Shown here: one piece after another, positions 1 to 8,556 of the stretch
Layout of the letters: every line of letters starts with the position of its first letter
Position numbering within the stretch: position 1 is the stretch's first letter
From: Phosphoribacter sp037046615
GTDB lineage: Bacteria; Actinomycetota; Actinomycetes; Actinomycetales; Dermatophilaceae
NCBI GenBank assembly: GCA_037046615.1
Contig: JBAOHD010000017.1
Coordinates: 186,001 to 250,000, forward strand
DNA: 64,000 nt
Direction of reading: 5' to 3'
Made by a program: the position numbers and the translations under genes
The notes under the pieces: generated by a model
Seen by the model: only the letters and a program-made list of their open reading frames with translations
The model's database searches: none
What the model was told of the DNA's origin: nothing

Positions 1-881
1 GGCCGACCGGAGTGCTCCTGGATCGCAAGCCCGAGGTGCAGCAGGGCGGCGAGGTCATGGTCGGTCAACACCGGTGTCCGCCGACGATCCTCGGGGACGG
101 GCGCGAGGGTCGATCCGGTGGTGGTGCGGTGGGTCATCACGTGTTTGTCGGCAATCTCGGTGCGCAGGGCAGCTCCCGTGCGGGCATCGAGGACGACAAG
201 GTCGGGGGTGACCTCCCCACCGACGAGGGCCTCACCCAGGCCCCAGGTGGCGTTGACGACGATGTGGTCGCGGGCGCCGTTGACGGGATCGGCGGTGAAC
301 ATGACGCCCGCGGCGTCGGCGTCGACGAGCACCTGGACGACGACGGCGATCGCGAGGTCATCCAGGCTGAGCGTCGAGTCGGCGCGGTGGCGGTAGGCGA
401 CGGCGTGCTCGTTCCACAGCGACGCCCAGCACCGTCTGACGGCGTCGATCACCGCCTCCGCCCCGACGATGCCGAGGTAGGTGTCCTGTTGACCGGCAAA
501 GGACGCCGAGGCGAGGTCTTCTGCCGTTGCGGACGACCGCACGGCAACGGCGACCGGCTGCCCGTCTCGGGAGAGGGCGGCATACTCCAGCCTGATCGCC
601 GACTCAAGTGCTGGCGGGAGGGCGGCCCGAGCGAAAGCCGTCGCGATGGTGTCGGTGGGGTTGTCGTCGGCCACCGCGGCGCGGATCGTCGCGTCGAGGT
701 CCTGGTCGCGCACGATCTGGCGGTATGCCGTCGTCGGCACGACGAAACCGGGCGGCACCGGCATACCTGCGGTGATGAGGTGGGCGAGGCCAGCGGCTTT
801 TCCGCCGACGAGGGCGAGGGTCGTGGGCTCGGACGGGTCGATGGCGTGCAGGGGGATGGCGTGCAGGGGGATGGCGTTCAT
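1..881 (-). CDS. PEP-utilising enzyme, N-terminal ATP-binding part (PEP synthase / rifampin phosphotransferase type), partial
   Basis: The reading frame is open from an ATG at 881 to the window edge, giving 293 residues of an unfinished protein. It matches the PPDK_N ATP-binding domain: VGGKAAGL at 25-32, PVPPGF at 41-46, AVRSSATAEDL at 113-123 and FAGQQDTYLG at 129-138 are family hallmarks. Known relatives use ATP to phosphorylate pyruvate (PEP synthase) or rifamycins (Rph); the deciding C-terminal domains lie outside the window. The ATG overlaps the stop of the upstream MFS gene (ATGA), so the two are co-translated. The TetR-MFS context makes a drug-modifying role plausible, which is inference. 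The first 15 residues contain a duplicated LHAIP unit coded by a perfect 15-bp repeat. Confidence 0.8.
   Translation of the reverse strand, partial: MNAIPLHAIPLHAIDPSEPTTLALVGGKAAGLAHLITAGMPVPPGFVVPTTAYRQIVRDQDLDATIRAAVADDNPTDTIATAFARAALPPALESAIRLEYAALSRDGQPVAVAVRSSATAEDLASASFAGQQDTYLGIVGAEAVIDAVRRCWASLWNEHAVAYRHRADSTLSLDDLAIAVVVQVLVDADAAGVMFTADPVNGARDHIVVNATWGLGEALVGGEVTPDLVVLDARTGAALRTEIADKHVMTHRTTTGSTLAPVPEDRRRTPVLTDHDLAALLHLGLAIQEHSGR
841..870. repeat. Perfect 15-bp tandem duplication inside the start of the PEP-utilising gene
   Basis: The unit ATGGCGTGCAGGGGG (plus strand) occurs twice back to back, and a third partial unit follows at 871-877. On the minus strand it encodes the repeated LHAIP near the N-terminus. 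It looks like slipped-strand duplication and keeps the frame. Confidence 0.8.
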
Positions 882-2135
882 GCGAGGTGGCTTTCCGTGC
901 GCGGGGCGAGGAGGGCGAAAGCTGTTGCAGCCGTGAGGATTCCGGTGCCGCACAGGACCCAGGACGCCCCGAGAGGAGCGGTGAGGGCGGCGGTGAGCGC
1001 GATGGCGAGGACCTGGGCGATGCCCGTGACCGACTGGCCGAGGCTGAGCACGCGACCGCGCAAGTGGGCCGGTGCGGACTGGAGAGTTGTCTGGGAGCTG
1101 ATCTGCACCGCGAGGACTCCGGCGCCGATGACTGCCGAGCACGCCAGCGCCGGGATGAGGGCCTGCAGCCAGGGCAGGATCCCGAGGCCAACGCCTGCCA
1201 GGAGGAGCCCGACGAGGCCGAGGCGGGTGTGGTGGGTCGTGTGGTCGGTCGGGCGCTCGGCAGGGCGGCTGCCGGTGCGGCGGCGACCGAGCGCGAGGGC
1301 AGCTACGAGCATCCCGGCGCCCATCGAGGACATCATGAGGCCGTATCCGGAGACGCTGAGGCCCAGCGTGTCCTGAGCCACGACGACGCCGAGCACGCTC
1401 ATGACGGCGATGACGAGATAGGCGCCGGTCGAAGCCGTCAAGGCGATCCTGGTGGGCTGATCGTGGGCGGCGAAGCGCATTCCCTCCCGGGTGTCGCCGA
1501 CGATCGAGCGTCGTCGTGGCGTGTCGGGGGGCGGGGGAGTCCGGGCGGGCAGGCGGAGCGCCGCGACGGCGATGGCGGGCACGAGGAAGGTCGCGCTGTC
1601 GACGTAGAAGGCCGCGTCGAGCCCCCACGTGTCCGCGACCCACCCGCCGAGGGCAGGTCCGATGGCGATCGCCCCGACAAAGGCCATCCCGAAGAGCGCA
1701 TTGGCGCCCATCAGAGCCGGCCCGGGCACGAGGTCGGGGATCGTCGCCGCGCGGGCTGGGACAAAGAACTGGTTGACGACGGACATGAGCAGGTATGCCG
1801 TGACGACGACCGCCAGATGCTGCGCCCCAGGGATCGCCAGGACGATGAGCCCCTGAAGCGAGTTGGCGCCGACCATGAGCCATTTGCGGCTCGTGCGGTC
1901 GACGACGGCTCCCGGCGACACCGCCGAGCAGGATCGCGGGGACGGCCTTGACGAGCATGAGGAGGGCGACGGCTGTTGCTGACCGCGTGAGGTCATAGAC
2001 GAGGGCGATGAGCGCGACCATGACGAGGCGGTCGCCGACGAGCGAGACGAACTCGCTCGCGAGCAGCGTCCGGAAGGTCGGGGAGCGGAGGGGGAGAGGG
2101 CGTGCGTGCGTGGCTGGTTTCGGGCATGACGGCAT
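878..2135 (-). CDS. MFS transporter, drug-efflux type, with one frameshift
   Basis: This is a multi-pass permease of about 420 residues. From the ATG at 2135, behind AAGGAG, the frame reads a short tail and then TFRTLLASEFVSLVGDRLVM (helix 1) and a second helix ending in AILLGGVAG. The motif-A-like loop GAVVDRTSRKWLM continues in a different frame from about 1915, so one base is in excess there (near the TCCCGG run). The rest is intact with hydrophobic helices to the stop at 878, which overlaps the next gene. The family exports small molecules by proton antiport. TetR upstream and a PEP-synthase/Rph-like gene downstream suggest a drug-responsive operon; the substrate is unknown. Confidence 0.75.
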
Positions 2136-2218
2136 GGCTCCTTGGCGGCGCGCGCTGGAGGAAGAGGAACGGGGGCGGGATGGGGCGGAGCGTGGGAGGG
2201 CTGGCCGCCTCGGGGAGG

Positions 2219-2791
2219 TCAGCCGCGGCGGGCGGCGTCCGTGACGATGGCCTCGCCGATCGCGGTGAGGTAGGCGCGGGCCGTCTCGAGGGTGATGCCG
2301 CCCCCGGCAGGATCGGCGTCCAGGGGTCTGACCATGCTCGCGAGTCCCTGTGTGACGATCCACAGCTGGGCATTGATGTGCCGCAGGTGCTCGTCGTCGG
2401 CCGCGGCGAGGCGGGGATCGGCCCGCATCGCCGTGAGGAGGGTTGCCGGTGGGGGTTGGTCGAAGGCGGCCCGCATCCAGGCCGCTGCGATAGCGAAGAG
2501 CGCCGGCTCGTCGCGGGCGAGGCGCACCGTCCGCAGCCCGAGGCTCAGCATCGGAGGTGCGCCTCCGGTTCCGGCTGGCGGAGGAACTCCGCGATGTGCT
2601 GCTCGACCTTGACGGCGACTGCGCGCCTTCAGGGCGTCCATGGACCCCCAAGTGGAATAGACCGGTTGGGTGGACACGCCCAGCGCGTCGGCGACCGCAC
2701 GGGCGGTGAGGGCGTCCATGCCGTGCTCGCGGACGAGAGTCGTCGCCGCGTCCTCGATGTCAGCCGCCGAGACCTTGCTGGGTCGTGCCAT
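2219..2791 (-). CDS. TetR-family transcriptional regulator, internally scrambled by two compensating indels
   Basis: The 190-residue protein has an N-terminal helix-turn-helix: residues 1-50 include AATTLVREHGMDALTARAVADALGVSTQPVY, split here only by description. Between about 2617 and 2551 the sequence reads as nonsense, but the next frame gives AVAVKVEQHIAEFLRQPEPE, a sensible helix. Two opposite one-base errors therefore flank this stretch and the C-terminal ligand domain resumes correctly. TetR proteins normally repress adjacent exporters and release DNA on ligand binding. A palindrome lies just upstream, and the MFS and PEP-utilising genes follow on the same strand, so autoregulation of this operon is likely. 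Confidence 0.8.
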   Translation of the reverse strand: MARPSKVSAADIEDAATTLVREHGMDALTARAVADALGVSTQPVYSTWGSMDALKARSRRQGRAAHRGVPPPAGTGGAPPMLSLGLRTVRLARDEPALFAIAAAWMRAAFDQPPPATLLTAMRADPRLAAADDEHLRHINAQLWIVTQGLASMVRPLDADPAGGGITLETARAYLTAIGEAIVTDAARRG

Positions 2792-2809
2792 GGCTGCCTT
2801 CCTTGTTTG

Positions 2810-2828
2810 ATAACGTCAGTTATATAAC
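2810..2828. promoter_or_regulatory. Candidate TetR operator upstream of the TetR-MFS operon
   Basis: ATAAC-GTCA-GTTAT (2810-2823) is an inverted repeat, and GTTATATAAC (2819-2828) is an overlapping perfect palindrome. It is AT-rich in a GC-rich background and lies 19 bases before the TetR start codon, the usual place for an autoregulatory operator. Binding is inferred. Confidence 0.5.
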
Positions 2829-2852
2829 TCGGAGCGCAACGCGCGCAAGTGG

Positions 2853-3353
2853 TCACAGCTCGCGCCACATGATGATGCAGGCCGACCGGGCCGTGGCGGC
2901 GGCTCTCGAAGGCTCCCGGCGCGGTGGCAAGGATGCGGAAACCGAGGTCCTCGCCACAGTGCGACGGCGGCCGTGTTGGTCTCGACGACCGCGTTGAATT
3001 GCATTGCGCGATAGCCGGATTCGCGAGCCCATCCCAGCAGATGCTCACCGAGGAGTCGGCCGACCCCCTGACCGCGGGCCGCCTCCGACACCATGAACGA
3101 CGCCGTCGAGATGTGCGCGCCCCGCCCGGGTCGGTTGGGGCCAGCCTTGGCCACACCGAGGAAGGTGCCGTCCGCGGCATACGCCACGACGACCCGCCAC
3201 GGCGCTGGGAGGAACCATTCCGCGGCGATCTCCCTCGTCAGTCAGCCCCTCGGGGTAGCAGTAGGTCTCGCCCTCGGCGACGACGTCCCGGAAGGTCGCA
3301 GCCACGGCCGGGAGGTCGACCGGCTCCGCAGGTCGGATGACGTGCGCTCCCAC
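2853..3353 (-). CDS. GNAT-family N-acetyltransferase, broken by three frame changes
   Basis: Joined across frames the protein reads GAHVIRPAEPVDLPAVAATF at the N-terminus, then WFLPAPWRVVVAYAADGTFLG, the acetyl-CoA motif ARGQGVGRLLGEHLL, then NAVVETNTAAVALW, LGFRILATAPGAF and a terminal HIMWREL. Frame breaks fall near 3240, 2947 and 2873. All blocks are in the correct GNAT order and the missing parts are only single bases, so the gene is probably intact in the organism. The GTG start at 3353 lies 3 bases after the msrA stop, which implies one transcript. GNAT enzymes acetylate amines such as phosphinothricin-like compounds; the substrate cannot be read from sequence. Confidence 0.7.
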
Positions 3354-3356
3354 GGG

Positions 3357-4061
3357 TCAGCGAGGCGGCTCGACGTCGACCTGAGCGGGAGTCGTTTCAC
3401 TGCTGAGCAAGCCGACCGGGCAGGTGAGTCCATTGGGACCGTGGTTGCAGTAGCCGCCGGGATTCTTGTGCAGATAGCCCTGGTGGTAGTCCTCCGCGAG
3501 GTAGAACTCGCCCGCGTGCGCAGTCGACCGGATCTCGGTCGTGATCGCGCCGAAGCCAGCCCCCCGCAGGACCCCCTGGAAGGCGTCGCGGGTCGCTAAC
3601 GCGGCGGCCTCCTGCTCCGGGGTGGTCCAGTAGATCGCCGACCGGTATGCCGTGCCGACATCGTTGCCCTGGCGCGCGCCCTGGGTGGGGTCGTGGTTTT
3701 CCCAAAACACCGCGAGGAGCCGCTCGGCCGAGGTGACCGATGGGTCGAAGACCACACGGACGGTCTCCGCGTGGCCGGTCATCCCGGTGCACGTCTCCTC
3801 GTAGGTCGGATGGGGGGTGGAGCCACCCATATAGCCCGCCGCGGTGGTGATCACCCCAGGCTGCCGCCAGAAGATCCGCTCGACTCCCCAGAAGCACCCC
3901 ATCGCGAGGTGGATGACCTCCGACCCCTCGGGCCATGGCCCCTCCAGGGGCGTGCCGAGCACCACGTGGGTGGGCTGGACGGCATACGGGCGGGTATGCC
4001 GTCCCGGCAGCGCCTCGTCGGGGGTCGGCATGGCGGTGCGGCGTCCGAGACCGAAGATCAT
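3357..4061 (-). CDS. msrA: Peptide-methionine (S)-S-oxide reductase MsrA
   Basis: MsrA reduces the S-epimer of methionine sulfoxide in oxidised proteins. The catalytic GCFWGVER motif follows VIHLAMG, and the family blocks GYMGG, YEETCTGMTGHAE and EDYHQGYLHKNPGGYC are all present, the last with the distal Cys used in recycling. The start at 4061 gives 234 residues and the actinobacterial N-terminal extension MPTPDEALPGR; a much longer upstream extension of the frame runs through repeats and is not coding. The GNAT gene follows immediately. The cytoplasmic enzyme is thioredoxin-dependent; a thioredoxin gene lies near 43.4 kb. Confidence 0.95.
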   Translation of the reverse strand: MIFGLGRRTAMPTPDEALPGRHTRPYAVQPTHVVLGTPLEGPWPEGSEVIHLAMGCFWGVERIFWRQPGVITTAAGYMGGSTPHPTYEETCTGMTGHAETVRVVFDPSVTSAERLLAVFWENHDPTQGARQGNDVGTAYRSAIYWTTPEQEAAALATRDAFQGVLRGAGFGAITTEIRSTAHAGEFYLAEDYHQGYLHKNPGGYCNHGPNGLTCPVGLLSSETTPAQVDVEPPR

Positions 4062-4086
4062 GCGCCCAGTATGCGCGGCCTCCCAG

Positions 4087-4150
4087 CCATGGAAGGGCAG
4101 GTATGCCGCCTTCGACGTCCTCCGAAGCATGCGGACCTGCCCTTTCATGG
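4087..4150. repeat. REP-like hairpin repeat, copy 1
   Basis: CCATGGAAGGGCAGGT (4087-4102) pairs with ACCTGCCCTTTCATGG (4135-4150) as a 16-bp stem with one G-T mismatch; inside it CTTCG and CGAAG form a smaller stem. The left arm runs into the GTATGCCG octamer. A second copy lies at 5223-5276, on the other side of the gene at 4266-5178. Confidence 0.75.
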
Positions 4151-4265
4151 GTGGCGACCGCGGGTACACCTCCCGTGGATCTCGCCGCCCGAGGCTCTGC
4201 GCCCGTCTTACGGAGGCTGTGGATAACGCCGCTGACTCGTCCGCGCCCACGGTCACCATGGTCGT

Positions 4266-5178
4266 GTGCCGACGCCTCTCTCCCCGCTCCCCGCTGCCCT
4301 CGGCGAATGCTTCTCCACGGCTTCTGCGGCGGCGCTCGGGGTGGGTCGGTCCCGACTCCGGCACGCGTCGCTCGAGCGTCCGGCCCACGGCGCTCGGGTG
4401 CGCCGCACCATGACGAACGTGATCGAGGCAGCCGCGGGCCTGGCCACGGTGATGCCCGGCAGGTTTGCGTTCTCGCACGACACCGCCGCGCTGATCCTGG
4501 GGTTGCCGACGCCTCGATCCTGGGCGCCGGGTGCGCCGCTGCACGTCATGCACGAGTCGCCGTTGCGCTCTCGACGTCCTGAGGTGGTCGGTCATCGGGG
4601 TCTCGAACGGCGCCGGGTGATCCTCGCCTCCGACCTTCCCGTGGTCCATCCGGCGCCACGTCTTCGTGGACCTCGCGACGGCCCGCGCCGACCGCCGGTG
4701 GTCTGTGCCTGACCTCGTGGCGCTGGGGGATGCCGTCAGCCGGTGGGGCCCCGTGTGGGAGCAGTCCCTCGGTGTTGCTGCCTCGACATACGGCGGTCGG
4801 CCGGGAGCGGCATACCTCGCAGCTGCCGTGGCTCTCGTGCGCCCGGGGGCCGAATCCCCCATGGAGAGCCGGACCCGCGTCGTCCTCGTGACGGCTGGAC
4901 TTCCTGAGCCCGAGCTCAACCAGGACATCTTCAGCGCAACGGGAGCCTGGCTCGGACGGGTCGACATGCTGTGGCGTCGTGCCCGCATCGTCGGTGAATA
5001 CGAGGGAGACGGGCACCGCAGCGAGCGGCGACGGTGGCGTGCCGACATCGAGCGCGTGCGGCGGATGGAGGCGGCGGGATACCGCGTCATCCGGATCACC
5101 GCCGACGACCTCGCCACGACGCGCAGCCGGGAGGAGCTCGTGGCTCTCGTCCGGCACACCCTGGGTGAATTGGGGTGA
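4266..5178 (+). CDS. DUF559-like / AbiEi-like protein with a PD-(D/E)XK-type C-terminus, one frameshift
   Basis: The protein has two parts. The N-terminal part reads GRFAFSHDTAALILGLPTPR and continues to GLERRRVILASDLPVV, a pattern common in actinobacterial proteins related to AbiEi antitoxins. The C-terminal part has ESPMESRTRVVLVTAGLPEP, then GRVDMLWRRARIVGEYEGDGH and GYRVIRITADDL, matching the Vsr/DUF559 nuclease fold (D in the VDMLW strand, E in GEYEGD). The frames change near 4655, where one extra base before GTCTTCGTGGACCTC joins them. Function is unknown; phage defence or DNA repair are possible. It is flanked by two copies of a hairpin repeat and has no operon partner. Confidence 0.6.
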
Positions 5179-5220
5179 AAGGGCATGGTAGGGCCGGCTA
5201 TGCCGGCTTCACGGCAGGGC
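5179..5220. repeat. Degenerate half copy of the REP-like repeat
   Basis: AAGGGCATGG and GGCTATGCCGGCTTC at 5179-5211 resemble the left arm and loop of the hairpin repeat directly downstream, so a partial duplicate precedes copy 2. Confidence 0.5.
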
Positions 5221-5222
5221 AA

Positions 5223-5276
5223 TGGAAGGGCAGGTATGCCGGCTTCGCGGCCTCGGAAGCGTGCGGACCTGCCCTT
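5223..5276. repeat. REP-like hairpin repeat, copy 2
   Basis: AAGGGCAGGT (5226-5235) and ACCTGCCCTT (5267-5276) are perfect inverted arms. The left arm and loop share GGCAGGTATGCCG and the right arm shares GTGCGGACCTGCCC-type sequence with copy 1, while the centre has drifted. It lies between the nuclease-like gene and greA. Confidence 0.75.
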
Positions 5277-5344
5277 TGACTGGGTTGCCAACCCCGGAGC
5301 ACGGCATCGCACGTTCACGGCACCCCAACCCGGCAAGCCTCTTG

Positions 5345-5350
5345 TAGACT
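5345..5350 (+). promoter_or_regulatory. Candidate -10 element of greA
   Basis: TAGACT at 5345-5350 fits the actinobacterial TANNNT -10 element and lies 128 bases before the greA start. I do not see a convincing -35. The rest of 5277-5478 shows nothing else except the greA ribosome binding site AAGGAG at 5464-5469. Confidence 0.35.
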
Positions 5351-5478
5351 TAAGGCTTCACCGGGCCCACTGGCATGCCGCGAACGCGCGTGCCAGAGAT
5401 CCACGGCCCTCATGTCACAGCCCGAGCATGGCCCCACGCCATCGATTGTTGCCCGGGACAGCCAAGGAGCACCCCACC

Positions 5479-5970
5479 ATGACGCAAGCAGCCAAGAGCG
5501 CCTATCTCACCCCGGACGCGCACGAGCGACTCAAAGCCGAGCTCGAGAGCCTGTCCACCGAGGGGCGAGTCGAGCTCGCCAAGCGCATCGAAGCGGCTCG
5601 CCTCGAAGGTGACCTCAAGGAAAACGGTGGCTACCACGCGGCGAAAGAAGAGCAGGGCAAGATGGAGGCCCGCATCCGCCAGCTGACGCAGTTGCTCGAA
5701 AACGCCATCGTCGGTGACACGCCCCCGCCGGACGACGGTGTCGTCGAGCCGGGCATGGTCGTCACCGTGGAGCTGTTCGGCGAAGAGGAGACCTTCCTCC
5801 TCGGCCACCGCGAGATCCAGGACCACACCGACGTCCAGGTCTTCAGCGAGGCATCCCCGCTGGGGCAGGCCGTCAACGGCAAGGTTGTCGGGGAGACCGT
5901 GTCCTACCACGCCCCCAACGGCAAGACCATCGAGGCCAAGATCCTCGCCGCTCGTCCTTACACGAGCTGA
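5479..5970 (+). CDS. greA: Transcription elongation factor GreA
   Basis: The 163-residue length is normal for GreA, which rescues backtracked RNA polymerase by stimulating transcript cleavage. The N-terminal coiled coil is clear (residues 5-75, with YLTPDAHERLKAELESL and GDLKENGGYHAAKEEQGKME). The tip carries the acidic pair needed for cleavage (LEGDLKEN). The C-terminal FKBP-like domain has VVEPGMVVTVELFGEEETFLLG and SPLGQAVNGKVVGETVSY. The ATG at 5479 was chosen because AAGGAG lies 9 bases upstream and the homologous N-terminus begins there. GreA acts in the cytoplasm with RNA polymerase. Confidence 0.97.
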   Translation: MTQAAKSAYLTPDAHERLKAELESLSTEGRVELAKRIEAARLEGDLKENGGYHAAKEEQGKMEARIRQLTQLLENAIVGDTPPPDDGVVEPGMVVTVELFGEEETFLLGHREIQDHTDVQVFSEASPLGQAVNGKVVGETVSYHAPNGKTIEAKILAARPYTS

Positions 5971-5991
5971 GGATCGGGCGCCCAGGAGCGT

Positions 5992-7210
5992 TCAGCCGCC
6001 GAAAACCAACCGATAGCCAGCACTGCGCAGGGCCCGCAGCACCGACTCCCGGTGCTCGGGCCCTCGCGTTTCCAGCTCCACCGCGATCTCGACCTCGTCG
6101 ACGGCCAGCGCCGCGTTGGTGCGCACATGGACGACCTCGATGACATTGGCGTGCGTTTCCGCCAGGTCGCGCAGGAGCCGGGCCAGTGATCCGGGCCGGT
6201 CCGGCATCCGGACGGTGACCTGGAGGAACCGCCCGTCCGCAGACAGGCCGTGCCGGATGATCCGCAGCAGCAGGAGAGGGTCGATATTGCCGCCCGAGAG
6301 CACCGCGACGACGGGCCCGTCAAGGTGCAGCCCCGGGGCGAGCAGCCGGGCGACCGCGGCGGCGCCCGCGGGCTCGGCCACGAGCTTGGCCCGCTCCATG
6401 AGATAGACGACCGCCCGTGACAACGAGGCCTCACTGACGACGTGCACTTCGTCCACGAGCGACGAGACCACCTCGAACGGGACCGGCCCGGGCACGCCGA
6501 CGGCAATGCCATCGGCCATCGTCTGCATCGATTCCAGCGCGACGGGACGTCCGGCGGCCAAGGACATCGGGTAGGCCGCGGCCTGCTCGGCCTGGACGCC
6601 GATGATCCGCACGTCTGGGCGGAGCGCCTTGACCGCCACCGCAATGCCACTGACGAGTCCGCCACCGCCGGTCGACACGATGATCGTGCGCACGTCCGGG
6701 CACTGCTCGAGGATTTCCAAGTCCGCACGTGCCCTGGCCGGCGACGATGTCGGCGTGGTCGAACGGGTGGATGAGGACGGCCCCGGTGGCGGCGGCATAC
6801 GCGTGAGCCTCCACGAGCGCCTCGTCGAGGGTCTGCCCGTGCAACTCCACCTCGGCGCCGTACCCACGCGTCGCCTCGAGTTTGGGCAGGGGAGCCCCGA
6901 CCGGCATGTAGACCTTCGCCGCAATCCCGAGTTTCTGGGCGGCGAGGGCGACCCCCTGCGCGTGGTTGCCGGCGCTCGCGGCGACGACACCGCGGGCCTT
7001 CTCCTGCGCGCTGAGCCGGCTCATCCGGGTATAGGCGCCGCGGATCTTGAACGACCCCGCCCGCTGGAGGTTTTCGCACTTGAGATAGACGTCGGCGTTG
7101 CAGACATCGCTCAACGCCCGGCTGCGTTGCATCGGCGTCTGCTCGATGACCCCGGCGAGAAGGGCGCGGGCGGCATACACATCGTCGAGCGTCACCGGCA
7201 AGGAGGTCAT
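5992..7210 (-). CDS. ilvA: Threonine ammonia-lyase (IlvA) with ACT domain, one frameshift
   Basis: IlvA converts threonine to 2-oxobutanoate, the first step to isoleucine, using PLP. The N-terminal half carries the PLP lysine motif GSFKIRGAY and ASAGNHAQGVALAA. After VAGQGT the frame changes near 6725 (one extra G before GAAATCCTCGAG), then continues with STGGGGLVSGIAVAVKALRP, AEPAGAAAVA and VAVLSGGNID. The C-terminal ACT domain (RMPDRPGSLARLLRDLAE) marks the type found in many actinobacteria. The joined length is about 405 residues, normal for this type. A TAGCCT -10-like element lies 8 bases before the ATG. It is convergent with greA. Confidence 0.93.
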
Positions 7211-7221
7211 GGACCGGGAGG

Positions 7222-8556
7222 CTATCGGCCCCGGGCTGCCCTGACGAGCCGTCTCGCGACGCGCGCGGCGGCGGCTGGGTGTTCCGAGGCGAGGAGCCCG
7301 ACGACGACGAGCAGGTATGCCGTGTCGACGGCGAGATGGGGCGCCCGCGGGATCGGCCAGCCGCCGGCGCGATCGGTGACGATCGCGCGCAGGACCGCAT
7401 CTGCATCGGCGGCCGGATGATGGCGCAGCACCCCTCCCGAGCCGAGGACGAGGCCGACGTCGGTGAGTTTGCGGGCAGCGGCACCAGGGTGGGGCGGACG
7501 GGCGTGGCGCCGCACCGCGATTGTCGCCGCCAGCCGCGCGAGTTCGACGTCGAGGGCGTGCTCGGCCGGGGACTCGGGGAGGTATGCCGGCCGCTCGGCC
7601 AGCGCCGCGGCATACGCGGGCAGCTCGGGGCTCACCGGAAGGCGTTCGCGCACAGCGGCGTCCACGACCGTGCCGGCGCTCCAGCGCATCCCGAGGTCGG
7701 CCTCGACGGTGCGCGCGTGCCGCAGGTCTGCGACGACCTCGCGCCGGGGTGCGTCCTGCTCGGCCGCGACCGAGGAGTAGACGTCGGTCGTCGCCCCGCC
7801 GATGTCCACGACGAGGACGTCCTGCCCGGCGACCTCGGCGACGACCCGGACGCCATCGAGGACGGCGTCCGGGGTCGCCATCCGGACCACCTGGGTGAAG
7901 GCTGGGTCCTGCGAGAGCCCTTTGCCGCCGATGACGTGAGTGAGGAATGCCCTGCGCAGGGCCGCGCGAGCACTCTCCGGCGCGATGATCCCGATATCGG
8001 GCAGGACGTTGTCGGCCCGGATCGTCGCGACCGATGCGGCCGCGAGGATCCCGGCGGCGCTCTCCTGCGCCTCCATATTGCCGGCGACGACCACCGGGAC
8101 GCGCCGTGGCAGTCCGGCCCGCGCGAGCGCCGCGGCGTTGTGCAGCAGCACCTGCGAGTTGCCTCCGTCGGTCCCGCCGACGAGCAGGACGATGTCGGGT
8201 CGGTCGTCGATGAGGGCGGTGGTTAGCGGCCCGTCCAGGGGGCCGGCCGCGACATGGACGACTTTCGCCCCCGCCGACAGGCCCACGCGGTATGCCGCCT
8301 CAGCGGTCACCGTGCGCTCGTATCCCACGATCGCCAACCGCAACCCGCCGCCGGCGCTGGAGCAGCCGATCGCCGACGCGACGTCGACGGTCGTGCCGAG
8401 CGCCGCCGCGACAGTCCGCACCCCGGTCATGACGTCGTGCGTGCTCGTCGTGGGAGTCTCGGCTCGCGCGGTCACGTCGGCGGCGGCACCGACGCCGGTG
8501 ACAAGCGAAGCCTTGGTGAACGTCGAGCCGATGTCGACGACGAGCAGCCCGCTCAC
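7222..8556 (-). CDS. Glutamate mutase MutL-family protein (actin-like ATPase fold)
   Basis: The 444-residue protein matches the MutL/GlmL family found beside B12-dependent glutamate mutase. It opens with the ATPase phosphate loop LLVVDIGSTFTKASLVT and has a second one, VLVVDIGGATTDVYS, in the middle. IGCSSAGGGLRLAIVGYE and LLVGGTDGGNS are further family blocks. I chose the GTG at 8556, which overlaps the DUF4307 stop (GTGA), because homology starts there. In other bacteria the protein is thought to maintain the mutase; no mutase subunit gene is visible here, so its partner is unknown. Coupling to DUF4307 suggests joint expression. Confidence 0.85.
   Translation of the reverse strand: MSGLLVVDIGSTFTKASLVTGVGAAADVTARAETPTTSTHDVMTGVRTVAAALGTTVDVASAIGCSSAGGGLRLAIVGYERTVTAEAAYRVGLSAGAKVVHVAAGPLDGPLTTALIDDRPDIVLLVGGTDGGNSQVLLHNAAALARAGLPRRVPVVVAGNMEAQESAAGILAAASVATIRADNVLPDIGIIAPESARAALRRAFLTHVIGGKGLSQDPAFTQVVRMATPDAVLDGVRVVAEVAGQDVLVVDIGGATTDVYSSVAAEQDAPRREVVADLRHARTVEADLGMRWSAGTVVDAAVRERLPVSPELPAYAAALAERPAYLPESPAEHALDVELARLAATIAVRRHARPPHPGAAARKLTDVGLVLGSGGVLRHHPAADADAVLRAIVTDRAGGWPIPRAPHLAVDTAYLLVVVGLLASEHPAAAARVARRLVRAARGR

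Noticed and set aside
12..1376. A 454-codon open frame on the plus strand
   Set aside because: It is antisense to the PEP-utilising and MFS genes, has no recognisable domain and an Arg/Gly-rich composition typical of GC-rich shadow frames.
4062..5336. Long upstream extension of the msrA frame on the minus strand
   Set aside because: It crosses both hairpin repeats and is antisense to the nuclease-like gene; msrA homology begins at 4061.
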